Of a stretch of 64,000 nucleotides of DNA, positions 24,580-36,730 are shown piece by piece. How positions within the stretch are numbered: the stretch's first letter is position 1; each line of letters opens with the position of its first letter. The notes beneath the pieces are model-generated. The model saw only the letters and a program-made list of their open reading frames with translations. It ran no database searches and was not told where the DNA came from. Origin of the DNA: Malachius bipustulatus (Eukaryota; Arthropoda; Insecta; Coleoptera; Melyridae); NCBI GenBank assembly GCA_910589415.1, contig OU342637.1, forward strand, positions 26,821,162 through 26,885,161, written 5' to 3'. The translations under genes were made by a program, and so were the position numbers.

Positions 24580-25977
24580 GAAAAGTGGATTTTCTGATCG
24601 ACTTTCGGAAAAAACATACATGGAATACATGAAAAATCATTTATATTTGCCCCTATACACTCTTAGGTGCGACTTTAACACTTTAATAGGACGCTTTATA
24701 GAAACGCATACCTATACTTAGATACTTAGTCGACCCACTCCTCGACGAAGCGGATCTAGTTTAAGTCCAACGCGTATCTTAAGAGTTACTAGACGAGTCG
24801 ATACTTTCAATCACCACTGACAATTTTCTTGGGAAAATTCCAGGAGATAGGCGCCGACGTGTCTCTAACCCAACTTGCTGAAGTACGATGAAACCAAGAG
24901 TTGACAAACAGTGAGTCGATGATACCTCTATGCAGTCTTCGTGTTGTAGTCTCCACAGAAAAATAAATTAACCATGTTTCTTTGTGACTAGGACAACCGC
25001 TGATGACCATGCCGAATTACTTCGTTCACGATACCTTCCTCTAGCATGTTCTTTTTTTTATACACCTTTTGTCTGGCAAAATGTAATCTTCTTGGCAGTT
25101 GTCGAATCGGACCTCATCTCATCAGTACGTATTCAAACTAGGGTGAACCAAATTCTGATTTACATCGATTCCTCGATAAGTCTTCTTTCATCTAAGATAA
25201 GATGTTTCCACTCAGCTGCTAAGGTCCCGCGGATATCCTCCTTGATGCACCAGGGTGTTCTCAATTCAGGCTTGTCTTCTTATAGAAGCAGCTTGCGAGA
25301 GAATAGGTTCTCGAGAGGATCCCCTCCCCCTTCAGGAATAACTTTACTAGTCTAGTTTGGTTTTATGACTCTAATCGATCTTCTTATGGTCTACGCAAAC
25401 TCTTTATTAGGAAGGTTTTTGTATAGCTCTTTTGGGTTCCACTATGCCAGCCACATGCCCTCGAAGGTCATTTCTTCTCTTGCTCTAGCCCCCTTTTCAA
25501 CTTTAGTGTGGTAAATGGTAGAGCTGGAACTGTATTTTCTCATGGTAACTAGTTTGAAATCTTCTATGATTTTGGCAACCTGAATCTTCCCCACAATGAA
25601 GGAAATGTTCAAGAATCTAGACCTTTGACGGCAATTGCAGTATCTACCCATATTCAATGCCGCGAAATCTTACCGAGCTTTTGTCCAATAATTTCATCAT
25701 AATTGCATCGATCTTTGCCTTTAGGGACTTAGTCCTTCAGAAGCATCTTCCTTTCATCTTTTCCAACATAATTTTTCACTCCCATGTGTGCTACATTTTT
25801 TTGTTGGAGGAGAAATCCATCATGAACACCCTGGCGTGATTTTCCTCTACCAGGGTTGTGCTGGACTCTTTCCTCACTGCTGTTACCCGTGTGGGTACCA
25901 ATGTCACGGTATAACTTACCTCGACACGGTAACTTTTGCCTTGGTTCTCTCCACTTATTGTTGCGCTCTTTATTCAT
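24580..25977. other. Intronic stretch next to an R1-like LINE relic
   Basis: A minus-strand open frame at 25442-25657 (containing NISFIVGKIQV and YHTKVEKGARAREE) vaguely resembles the post-RT part of R1-type LINEs. It lies on the wrong side of the C-terminal end of the neighbouring relic to belong to it in order. I leave it unassigned. The part up to 25977 probably contains the 3' untranslated region of the relic at 25978-27370. Confidence 0.35.
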
Positions 25978-27370
25978 CCGGCTCTTTCTGTTTCATTACA
26001 GTTCTGAGGAAGGCTGCCGCTATTTTCCGGTTTCCCTGGTACTCAAGCATGAAAGTGATTAGGTTTATGTCCTCATTTTGCTGCCGTACTTGACCTCGAC
26101 TTGTTCCCTGTCCTTGTTCCATCTCTGACAGGTGAGATATAACAACTACCAGCACGCCTTACTCTCAGCTTTACCAATTATTCTATATACATATAAGTAG
26201 AAGCCAAACTCTCCATTTCGGCCTGTCATTTTGCCAGTGCTTCTTTTCTCTTCCTGATTTAGGCTTTCTATATTTTTTTGAGCGTAGATATCGTGCCGTC
26301 TCGTAACTCTTCCTTCTTATCTAGACCTGTTCACTAATGGGGAAAACTCCCGCCACCAGTTGTAAGGTCGCAGTCTACACCGTGTGATAAGCAGACTGGA
26401 ACCCTGGAACGACAACGGAGTTGTCTATCTCTGTAGTCCCTCCAGCATTTTTTTTTATCCTGATGGTGGTGTGCTAGATTGGGGTCGCGTAGATGCCCAC
26501 CTAGTAGATCACGCTGGTCAGTATTCTCATTTTATAAGCTCTAGTTCATCGCGTTCAATATTTTTCTGCCCTTTGCAAATGCTCTTTTCACGTGTTCCCC
26601 AAATCTTAGTGTCTATGAACGATCGTAATTCCCAGGTAGAGTCAATCTTCTCGCTCGCCTGTTTCTCTATTCCTTCTATGTTTCATTTTATTACTTTTTT
26701 TCCACGAGTTCGTGAATATAGCTGCATCTATTTTTTGGGCACAAGCTCTAGTTCAGCTTGACGAAGCTAGCGGATACATCTCAGTACGACCTCATTTCTC
26801 TTCACAGCAATGCAGTTATCTGCATACGCGGCCAATTCCACCCCGGGTGTCATGTCGGGACGGAGCACGCCGTCATGCATTAGGCTCCTTAATGTGGGAC
26901 GCGGAACTGGTCCCTGGGGTACTTCCTCGGTCACCTTTATTTCATTGGTGTCGTCCTCAATTATTGTTGCCCTGTCAGACAGGTAGCAGCCGATTATTCT
27001 GCTAAGGTACGGGGAAGTCGACAACCGAGCCATTGCCTTTTGTCCATTTCACGGTTTTAAGAGCGCTTCTTTCAATACTTTCAATACGCACAACGGGGAA
27101 CGTCTTTTAACTCCCTCTCTGGAGGATTTTAAATCGACGAGGACCCTTTGGATTAAGTCAACCGTTGAGACTTCCTTTCGGAATTCAAACCGCCGAGGGC
27201 TGGTAGAAGGTCTGTTCGCCGCGAGAAAGGTCTGTAGTTTAGAGAATACAAGACTCTCGAAGACATTTCCCAGGACATCGATCAGGCAGATGGGCCTGTA
27301 TGATTTCGCCTCCTGTGTATTAGTACCACTTTAGCTTTCTTCCATTTTTTTGGGAAATTTGCCTCCCGTT
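25978..27370 (-). pseudogene. R1-like LINE reverse transcriptase relic
   Basis: On the minus strand and spread over several frames, the order of an R1-type ORF2 is preserved. FPKKWKKAKVVLI lies at about 27340 (start of the RT fold), followed by LIDVLGNVFESLVFSKLQ and FRKEVSTVDLIQRVL. Next come the turn EEVPQGPVPRPTL (about 26900), LMHDGVLRPDMTPGVELAAY and YADN (about 26835) where the catalytic YADD should be, so the second aspartate of the pair is replaced by asparagine. Then come LTLPGNY and EHVKRAFAKGRK (about 26600), a C-terminal YRIIGKAESKACW (about 26160-26190), QRWNKDREQVEV and FMLEYQGNRKIAAAFLRTVM, with a stop at 25978. Many stops and frameshifts make it inactive. R1 elements normally insert in ribosomal DNA; this copy lies in an intron, so it belongs to a dispersed R1-like lineage. 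Confidence 0.85.
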
Positions 27371-29999
27371 AGGAGTCTGGTAAAAATTGATATGACCCAT
27401 GTCAATTTTGTGACACATCATGTCTTATTAGAGAAGTCGATTAATGAGATATCGTAGGTCTGCAGGTATGTGAATCAGTTTTATTTCTGTATACATATAT
27501 TTCGTTCTATTATTATATCTAAGAATTGTTTTAGGGGTGAAAGATTTAGGGTACATGAGACCTTAAGATTTTACTTGCGAGTTGCGACCCTTAATATTAT
27601 ACAGCACTTTCATTTCATATTAATTTAATGGCTTGTAATCAAGAGAGATTATGGCGAAGGAGGCTGCTATGAAGAGAAGGGATTAACCGTAAAAATATTA
27701 TTTGGAATTTCGTACCTATGCATCTCTCTCATAAAGGTTTTATATAGATTTGGTTGATATTTTATGGGAGTTGTTATAGATTTGTGGCAGTTTTATAATC
27801 GAAATAATAATAAAACATAATTCTCCACTCAAACAGAGCAAGACATTCCTTCAGTAGGTACCTATTTTCCTATTTATAAGTGAAAATACATTAGTAAAAT
27901 TCAATAACTCATTGCAGGTTTAAATTATAAAGGGGGCATATTCATCCTGATGTACATATTTGATAAAATGATCGATTCCAGAATGATCCAATAAAATTGA
28001 TATAAGTTGTTACACGGCGCTATATTGTTGGATTTATGTTTCCCTGCGAAGTGCTCCATAATATTATGATGAAACCGAAACAACTGGTTTATAGCCGTAA
28101 ATACTTATGTTCGAAACAGAATTACCCATTTAAGTTTACAACATGTTTTATTATTATACCCCAACCCCTCACACGTTATGATGGAATCGCATCGTCGAGA
28201 AATTCTTAATTCATTCGATGCTTGCGTGTTCCGGGCAATAATCTAATAATCCGGGCAGGCTTCAGATACCATTTCATAATGTCTTCATTTTTACGAGATA
28301 AATGAAAACGGACTGAAAGTTGCGTCAGGTATCAGTTATCATTTCTCCGGGTCGGCCTGAAATGTTATACATTTAATAAGTTAGGATTGCTTTCTCCCAC
28401 GTTTTCCTGTGTTTTCCTTTTTAACATCACTGCCACAACTTTCGTTATATATCGATGGAAGAGGGAATTAATCAACTAATCTACCAACTTTTCTAACTAC
28501 AGTTATTATTGAGTGTTTTCTAAAATCTAGTAGTAGTAGTAGTTAATATTTAATGTAAGTGTTTGAGTTAAATATAATCAATTCAAAGAAGTAGATATCT
28601 GCTTTCCCCAGGCTAGTTCAGCGTTTACCTTTCCTACTATAGAAAGGTAGAGGGAATAAAGCGTACAACGACCAAATAGTCAATTTAATTTATTCTGGTC
28701 GCCTTATCAGTCGGAAAACCACTCTAGCTTCGGACGCGTTCGCCTTGCTTTGATACCTCGGCTGCCAGAGAAAACAGTCTGATTGATGTATGAGTGATAT
28801 ATACAGAAGAACGAAGGAAGAGGGTGTTGAAATAAAACCTAAACTTGATTTCTATTACCTTTGAAATTTATGAGATATTCGGTACAAGCCTACCGGTACC
28901 AACAGCTACCTGAATTCCAGCGGGGATTGAATTCTAAAACCCAATTATTACGTTGCTTCTGTCGGCATTTAGTCGGCTATTTAAGAATAAACATCACCAA
29001 AATATCAATAGATGATGGAAAAGTAACGACTAAACTGAAATTTTCTGTCGTATAAAATTACAGCCGCCAGGACGTATTACTTCATGTCAACATCAAGCCC
29101 AGATTGAAGCAAACAAAATCGTTTCCGCAAATCGACAACCACTTTCAGTCGTTCCCGGGCGTCTCCATTCACAAAAATAACATAACCTAACTCGGGAATA
29201 TTTTCCTAAGAACACGCTGAAGATGATCCCAGCTGAACGCGTGCACACCCCCTTGATGATCCGCACGGGAGCGAGACGGGAATACTAGTATCCTCGTGAA
29301 GCGAGCGACGAAAGACGAAACGCTTGTTGTCCTTCCGCGTCACAGGATTAGGAGTTCCAGTTCCAGTCCTTTCACCGGATAACCCTGGGGAGCTCCGCAA
29401 ACATGCCGCCCCGGGCGGTCCCGCCTGTAACCCAGGCTTTACCCCAGACGCGGGTTTATAGGATAATTGTATTCCCTTCTGATATGCGAGTATTTGTGTT
29501 ACGGAGCGAGGTTGTATATGCCGCATTGGTTAATCTATTACCAGTATACCAGTTACAGTTACTTCCTGAATATATCACGTTAAGGGCTCGTACCTTGTTG
29601 CCACACCTATTGTTACTGAAATTGTGCTACCTATAATAATTTTTTAAAAGGCTATATCCACTCTATCTAGACAACAATAATTATTAAGAAGTCGTAGAGC
29701 TCGGCAAAATTATTGATTTTATCTTTTTTTTGGCCCTAGTGTCGATTTTTTTGCTTTTCGCCGATAAATGAAAGCTAGTTTTAGAAACACCTTGTCTTCA
29801 GTTACAACTTTCATACTTATCTAAGTCCAGTTTCTCTCTCTGTGAGAACGAAAATCAATTATCTAAATCTGCTCTATATTCTGGGTGTAGAAGGTCTTTT
29901 TTCCCTCTTTTTGATAAAATTTATGTTTTCAACCCTTACTTTATGGAATCTCTGCATTCTGATTGATGATCAATTGAAATCAGAAAATATTCATCACTA
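27371..29999. other. Intronic stretch, nothing firmly recognised
   Basis: It holds a short TAG microsatellite near 28531 and a conspicuously GC-rich patch at about 29210-29460 (with GCCGCCCCGGGCGGTCCCGCC). The patch's origin is unclear; it might be a fragment of an unrecognised element. No gene is supported. Confidence 0.4.
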
Positions 30000-30690
30000 A
30001 CGTACTTTGGAAACGTTTCAACAAAAATATCAAAGATAATTTATTTATATAATTTATTAACACCACTACATTTAATATTTCATTCAAATATTTTATGAGC
30101 AACGGTTCTATATTGCTGAATGCAAAGGAAAAGTTATCTAAATTACAGAAACCTGGAATTTATCGATTAAACTGTTCTCAATGTAATTCAGTTTATATAG
30201 GACTGACTTGTAGAAACCTAGAAATTAGATACAATGAACATCTAAACTCCTACAGACTCAAACATCCAGAAAGATCAAATTTTGCAAAACACTTAATAGA
30301 AAACAATCACACTCTAACAGCAAACAACAAAATTGAATTACTTCTTCATTGTGATCATTATTTTAAATTAAATTTTCTTGAATCTCTAGAGATCCACCGA
30401 CATTTACATAATCAACAATACACATTAATAAATGAACAACTAGACACATATCGTTCTCCATTACTTGATTTTCTTCTTGATATCAACGACTAAGAAGATT
30501 CTGAAGAAATTATATTATGATCTAGTTAGTTCTGTTAAAATTCATTTAAATCTAGTTACTTGTTTTATGATCACTTAGGTTACCATACTGTTGCTATGTT
30601 ACTATATCAATAATTTTATTTACATACGTCTGAAGATGCTACAAAGTAGTGAAACACGTGTAACGTTAATATCCAGCAATATACATCAGT
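30000..30690 (+). pseudogene. Penelope-like element, GIY-YIG endonuclease tail
   Basis: The 132-codon open frame 30095-30493 is the C-terminal endonuclease of a Penelope-like retroelement. GIY is at residues 21-23, a C-x2-C pair at Cys27/Cys30, YIG at 34-36, then R40, EHL at 48-50, the H-x5-H pair His66/His72, and the conserved Glu in FLESLEI (about residue 98). The nuclease nicks DNA to prime reverse transcription; the C-C/H-H pattern is typical of the Penelope subgroup of GIY-YIG proteins. Upstream, in another frame, YFGNVSTKISKI (from about 30003) matches the end of the RT domain, so the copy is 5'-truncated and frameshifted near 30055. Downstream, CTGAAGATGCTACAAAGTAG and GAAACACGTGTAACG (30630-30666) resemble known 3' ends of such elements. 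The endonuclease frame itself is intact. Confidence 0.92.
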
Positions 30691-31296
30691 AGAACCTCTT
30701 TTTGATGTTTTTGAGCGCGCTATCTATGAAGATTGAGTTTTTGTCCTTCGTGTGTGCGCCCAAGTGGTCCAAAAATCGTAAAAAGTGGCGCAAAAAGAAA
30801 TTTTTGAAATTCATTAATAAAATTTTGAAGGGGGTGATTAAATGAACATAGAAACAAAATTTCAACCTGTTTTAATGTGTAGTTCACCCGTGAGGTGGAA
30901 ATGAAGAAAATTGGCCATTTGGGGAGCAGTTTTTATTGGAGAGGGTTGAATTTCAATTTTTTTTTCATTATCATATAGCTGGGGATATAATGCGAGAGTA
31001 AGTGGCATATTTTTGATATCTCAATTTGTGACAAAATGGTGGCATTTTTTGATGTTTTTGGAGGGCACTCACCTCAAAGATCGGACTTTGTTCTTCTTAA
31101 ATGCGTCTTTGTGGCCCAGAAACTGGAAAAAGTGACAAAAATCACATAAAAATGTGTTCTTGTGAAAAACCGCGAAAACTGTTGAGTAGTTAGGATGAGT
31201 TTGTGGAATTGGAAAGGGGATCGGAGAACTTAATCTTAAACGCGAGAGTAAGTAGCATAAATCTCCATTTGTGTCAAAGTTGTGGGATTTTTGGTT
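30691..31296. repeat. Degenerate direct repeat downstream of the Penelope relic
   Basis: TTTTGATGTTTTTGAGCGCG at about 30700, followed by an AAAAAGTGGCGCAAAAA stretch, is echoed at about 31052 (TTTTGATGTTTTTGGAGGGC, then AAAAAGTGACAAAAATCAC). A second pair, GCGAGAGTAAGTGGCATA (about 30993) and GCGAGAGTAAGTAGCATA (about 31241), is also in direct orientation. The copies are diverged. No coding potential is evident. Confidence 0.55.
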
Positions 31297-33309
31297 CTAA
31301 AAATCTAGCATGCGTTCTATAGGGTGGAAAATCAGAGAGGTAGGGTAAATGAAAATTTCTGATTTGCGCCAAAACTATGTACGATGAACGGGTGATTGAT
31401 AATAACTTTTATAAAGACTCTTAGATCCTCTTTTGTTAAATACACAAAAGAAAACACAATACAAAAAAATCAAGTGCGCGAAAATGCAAAAATCCACAAT
31501 TGTCGATTTAATACCATCGCTTTTAAACTTTGAAAGTGAAGAGAGAAATTATACACATCTCGGCAATCCAGCTTTACCATTATTTAGTAGTCAAGACTTG
31601 GCGCTCCCGCTCCCGGATCCAGGCTCTTTATTCTAACACGGCATCGCACCCTTTGCGAGATCACAGGGTTGGGGTGCAAAATAAACTGGCGTCATATATG
31701 GATTGATAATTCCATACTCCTGTAATACCACAAGCGAAAATTTCACTACCGAAATACATAATATTATTATCTTTCATAATAATATGATCTTGCTTAAGGA
31801 CATTAACGTTTCGTTTATGAATTCATGGCAAAGCTTCGTATGTCTCAACAGCAGAGACAAGAATATCATAATACTGGGACATTAAATATTGGGACATTTT
31901 TATTATTGGTATATTCTTCAAGGGTTTTTCTTCCCTCAAACTTTCCACTTGTTGATGCATATATGAGAGAAAGACTTCAATAATTTTGCCGGCATGCAGC
32001 TTTTCTGGTTCTCTATGTTACATTGTCACCAGGTCTGCGTCTTTATGCACCATGTTTTCCTGCTGTTATTAACCGCTTTTATTTGTCACCGCGCATGAAA
32101 CGATCACAGTAGTACTCCTCTTCTTCCTTTTATGTAATACAGCACTCCATGTTATTTGGTTTGACTGCTGCTAAGTACTTCTATATTTCAAGCTCTATTT
32201 TAAAACTACTTTCTAAAGCCGATATCTGGAAGACTTCCAACTTTTACATAACCTAGCTAAGCGTTCTTATCTTACCTCGTTCTTTTCCTAATCGACAAAA
32301 TTTGTCTCAGAACACTTATTATGTTGTTGCTTTCGAATAACGAAGTTCCTCGTTATTGTGGCAAACCAGAGGAGGTTGAACAAGTCAATTCATATCAAGG
32401 ATCCTTTTAGCTGCAGAGTTTCAGAAGATTTAATCCATCAATGAGGTTTGGAACCTCTTTAACCAACCATGGAATTTGTATTCATTATTATAGCTAACCT
32501 GGAGACATAATGCTGATGATTTTGTTAGAAGTAAGACTATGAGGTAGTGAGGTAAATATGGTAGAGATCTCCTGAATTAAGTATTATGAACTAAAACAAG
32601 CGGAGACCTGTTGTTTGCCATTCTTATCATCACATTTATATTGTCTGGAAAGGAAGAGAGTTAGTTAACCCCCTTATACTCTCCTAATTCCTGAATAGAC
32701 AGAATGGATGGTTAAGACTACAAGACCAATGGTGGACTGAAGTAAGTGCCTAAAATTGAATTGGTTGTTAATGTTAAATCAACGAATCAGAAAATCTCTC
32801 GAGAAATGACATGCTAACCTGGCTCAATAAATGCCTGCAGAGTAACTTCGGCCAGACTGAAGAACTCTGCACCGGAGCCGCTTACTGTCAATTCATGGAG
32901 ATGTTATTTCCTGGCTCTATACCACTGAAGCCTGTGTGAAGTGCTTGCATTGATCTCGAGCACGATAACATGTAACATTTTAAAATATTTTAAATCTGCA
33001 AGAAGATGAACGTCGGTAAGATAGAGGCGATCGCTAAGCTGGTAGAGGGGAGGACAAATTAGAATTCCTGCAGTGGTTTGGTGCAGAGCTTTTTGATGCC
33101 AACTAGAGGGAACGAATATGATGATGACAGTAGGGATGCATGGGAATTCCATGGTTTTCGGTGACTACAAATGCGTCTGTTATTACTAAGAAGCCCCAGC
33201 CTGTGTTTTCGATCAAGATAAGAGCGTTTCTGACTATGCCGAGGTGAACAATGTACGCTCTATAGTAAAAGTGGTAGCAAAGCCAAGCGGGTTACCAGCT
33301 CTTGGATGG
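31297..33309. other. Intronic stretch, nothing recognised
   Basis: Only short open frames such as 31433-31636 (+) and 32904-33152 (-) occur, with no recognisable domains. It is AT-rich and ends at the target site of the solo LTR. Confidence 0.4.
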
Positions 33310-33431
33310 AGAGTGTAACGAATTCCAAGGCATTCGTTGATTATTATTATTTATTTTAATTAATCGAGGGGTTTATCACAAGGATACAGTTTTTACAGCG
33401 GTGATTAGCAGGTTATCTCGCCGGCACCAGC

Positions 33432-33439
33432 TATATAAG
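33432..33439 (+). promoter_or_regulatory. TATA box of the solo LTR
   Basis: TATATAAG lies 118 bp inside the 5' edge of the LTR, in the position expected for the end of U3. It could still start transcription inside the host intron in the sense direction of the alkaline phosphatase gene. Confidence 0.5.
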
Positions 33440-34045
33440 CAGACCCAACGGAGAAGCAGGTAGATCTTCCGAGGTATTGACTCGCGAAACATCTCCCTCC
33501 CTGTGAACTGAGCTAGGAGGTCTTCAGCAGGAGGCATGTAATGAGTGCGCTCCATCCAGTGCCCAGCCGGCTACAGCAGGACGATGAAATGAGTCGAGCC
33601 TAGCTGTAACTGGACGTCGGGAGATCGATGAGAGTGAACTGAGCTCTTATCGACTGCCGGTCATAACAGGGAATCAACCGGGGCTGTAGTGGAGTCCCGG
33701 CGGATCCTTTCAGACGACGCCTGGCCTGTATTGAGGGCCAGGTAAACCAGACGTCGGATCGCAATGTAATGAGTTGTCGATCCGGCAATCCCGTCACGTC
33801 GCGTATTCCGGAGGCCGCAGCAGCATCAGATACGACACGCAGCGTGCGGTGGTAAGAGAGCTACTGACGCAGCAGAGCCGGAGGTGAATCGTCCGTCCGA
33901 CCGACCAATTAACAGAGGTGCGTGTACCGACGCAGATTCTCCCGCCAATCAGGCGGCCTGCAGGGGACGAGAGCCGGCCCACATTGTCCAGGATTCAACA
34001 ATATTAATTTAATAGGTATAGATATGTGTAACTATAATAATTGTA

Positions 34046-34051
34046 AATAAA
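34046..34051 (+). terminator. Polyadenylation signal of the solo LTR
   Basis: AATAAA is followed by a T-rich stretch about 95 bp before the LTR's 3' edge, consistent with an R/U5 boundary. It lies in the sense orientation of the host intron. Confidence 0.5.
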
Positions 34052-34149
34052 GATTTTTATTATTCTAATTGAATTGTCACGGGTAAAAGGGGGCAATTAT
34101 CCATCCCTGGGTAATCATCTCTACCATACCGAAAATCCCGTTACAAGAG

Positions 34150-36094
34150 TTAGATATCCAAATTTCTGCAAGTTGCAATTAATTCAGAAAAGTAGGAAGA
34201 CTTCTGCTATACATAGAGGCAAATAATTATAACAGTAAAAAGAATAAAGAGATCAATCTCACACGGGGATGGTTATTAAAATACCTATGTTTTATAACAA
34301 GAAGTAAGGGTACAAATACTTACAACGTCGGAAGGTAGTTACTGGTTACTGCTCAAATTATAATCAAGGAAAAGCTGGTATATCTTATAATTAACGATAT
34401 TTATTTAGGAAACACCAGATGTAGGTGTAAAATTTTGTCAATCGCTTGTGAAAATAATTCAATACACATCCGTATGGGGACGTGATAATCTCCGAGAGAG
34501 AAAGCATAATATTTTGATTCCCGACAACGCTTTGTATCCGAAAGCAATCCGGACAAAGGATGAATTCAAATTCGTGTTTATGTTAAATTCGTACACCTAA
34601 ATAGACGTGAGGTACTCATAGCATTGTCAACCTCATCAGCATTAATTCCCTTATTCCCCGGGGGTTCCGGATCCTCTCCCGGAAAACAGAAGCAAGAGAC
34701 GGCAGGAATTTTCCGTAATTTCTCCAAACTTATTTGAATTAAAATTTTACATCTTTACATAACACAGTGAATAAATTACGAGTATGTTTCTGAAGCTGGT
34801 AAATATGTATCGTTGAAAGGAGTTCGTATCTCGCTGACGCAGGCTTTAATGAAAATAAATACTCTTGGCTGAGATTTTATTCCAGCCGTATAGAAGGTAC
34901 GAGCAGATCTTGGATATTTGGATATTCAAATCGGAGCTGTCGTTGTGAAAGCTCTGAGAATATGAAGCTGCAGAGTCAACAATGTGAAAGCTTTATTACT
35001 GATGGAAATATCCGGGGAAAAGAATGTTCGACACATTGTTGGTTGTATTTATACACCTACCTATCCGAGTATCGTTAACAATAGAAGGAGAATTATTTCA
35101 TAATAATTTATTTAGGTATTCGCGATAATATCTCTTATTTCTTACACTTGGTTGGGGTTTACTTTCAAGATGTAAATAATTTTATAAGCTAAAAATGTGT
35201 TAAAATTCAAGTTGAGTATGAAAATTGAGGCAGAAGACTTTTCCTATCGGCTCAGCTCGCCTGATAGATACGAGGGGGCAGGAACTCCGATCAGAACCAG
35301 AAGCGGGAATCGAGTCGTTACCTGGCCACCATCCAGGGCTGTTCATGGAATTCTCTCAACCCTCTAGACCGCTAACAATGGAAAAATTCAATGACCTTGG
35401 AGACTTAATTATGCATATTTAACAATTTTACGATCTATGGGCCACCGTAGATCGTCACACAGATATCCCCAAATAAACGGGCTAGTCTAAATACTATTTT
35501 CTTTGTGTGTAAAACCATCCATCGTTAGCTTGACGAGAACAGGTTTGCTAACATTCTCTTCTTACACGATGTTTTTGAAATCCAATTCGTTATCCCGAGG
35601 CAACGACCCGAGTTTTTGTAATTTCAAACGAATATATATATATAACGACCCGAGTGAGTTCAAGACAATCAAGCTGTGGAGTTTAAAATCCATGAGTGTT
35701 TCTTACTCTTTTGATACTGGAATACACTCTGAAATAAAGGTTAGCTCGAAAAATATTCTAAAAGCGAGTTTCGAATAACCCTGTTGGAAGGGATGTGCAA
35801 ATTTGAACGCCAACTTTCTGAAAATGGACCTGGGCACATGTCTAGTGATCTCACATTTTGTCAATTTTATTATTTATTTCCTGAAACTCATTTCGAGTCG
35901 TAACTCGCAACCGTTCTTGTCAGAAGTAATGGTACTAAATTATCGATTTTGAAGTCGAGGAGCTGTGATTTTCTTTGATTTGTGATGGAAAAATTTGTGG
36001 TGGAGAAACTCACTACTTGTAGGATTCTTACTCCTCTGAAAGAAACTACTCACCAAAACCCCATCACCACTTCCTCATGAGAACGGATGGGATC
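34150..36094. other. Intronic stretch, nothing recognised
   Basis: Short open frames at 35225-35422 and 35503-35778 (+) show no recognisable domain. A short TA microsatellite lies near 35634. Confidence 0.4.
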
Positions 36095-36730
36095 ACCAGT
36101 TGAAATTGCTTCGTCAGTCCTTTCCTCTACGTCAATTCCTGCCTGATTCTCTCCTCTGTCTCCTTCAGCTTGCCTTTTGTCATGACGTACTCCATAACTG
36201 TTTCCCGCGTGTCACTACTCTCCATTTTTTGTATAGGTTTTTATTGATTCTGCACTCGATCTTGGTTTCCAGTTCACTTCTGTGACTTGGCCATCTTTCG
36301 CGTTCAAAGTACTCGTAGGTGTGCTCTGTCATATTGGTGTCATATATACTGGTTTACCTATGCAGGTAAGCCTTAAAGCAGCCGTGTCCCGTTAAAAGCT
36401 GGTTCATGTGGTAATTTATTGCATTTTCAGCTTCCATTCAAGTTTTTACGACTTTTGTCAGTGCGTGTTCCTCTTTTTATCTCTTGTTTTCCGCAATAGC
36501 AAGGTCTTTTTCTTCCAGGGTCCTTCACCATTCTGACAGTGTGTTCGAGGCCTACTACGAGTTGAGCCTGGTTTCTCATAACGTCCATGATTGTTCGCGT
36601 AGGCCACAAGCTTCAGGTCTTCAGGGATACTCAGTCTCAGTATGTCGTCATAGTGTCGGTCCAATCACCGAGCCCTGTGGTACGCCGCACGTTATGTTCA
36701 TTATCTCCCTTATGATATTTGCTCATTCCT
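36095..36730 (-). pseudogene. R1-like LINE relic with large internal deletion
   Basis: On the minus strand, ITCGVPQGSVIGPTL (about 36670-36710) is followed one frame away by YDDILRLSIPEDLKLVAYAN (about 36600-36660), the RT motif B-C region with YANN in place of YADD. About 160 bp later, at 36420, it jumps to NYHMNQLLTGHGCFKAYLHR, the C-terminal block that normally lies several hundred residues further on. This is followed by EHTYEYFERERWPSHRSELE (knuckle region) and a C-terminal tail near 36130-36200. The sequence between the RT and the GHGCF block is therefore deleted. It is the same broad family as the relic at 25978-27370, in the same orientation, but not an extension of it. Confidence 0.8.

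Larger units (their letters stand above)
33314..34145 (+). mobile_element. Solo LTR with 4-bp target duplication
   Basis: The 832-bp element begins TGTAACG and ends CGTTACA, a perfect 7-bp terminal inversion with the TG...CA ends of an LTR. It is flanked on both sides by AGAG (33310-33313 and 34146-34149), a 4-bp target duplication as made by Ty3/Gypsy-type integrases. A TATATAAG box at 33432-33439 and AATAAA at 34046-34051 give + orientation and a plausible U3-R-U5 layout. The GC-rich interior stands out from its AT-rich surroundings. No internal region or second LTR is present, so this is a recombination remnant. Minus-strand open frames inside it (33600-33797, 33794-33982) are not genes. 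The superfamily is inferred from the target-site length only. Confidence 0.85.

Noticed and set aside
33600..33982. Minus-strand open frames in GC-rich sequence
   Set aside because: They lie inside the solo LTR, and open frames are expected by chance in GC-rich DNA with few stop codons.
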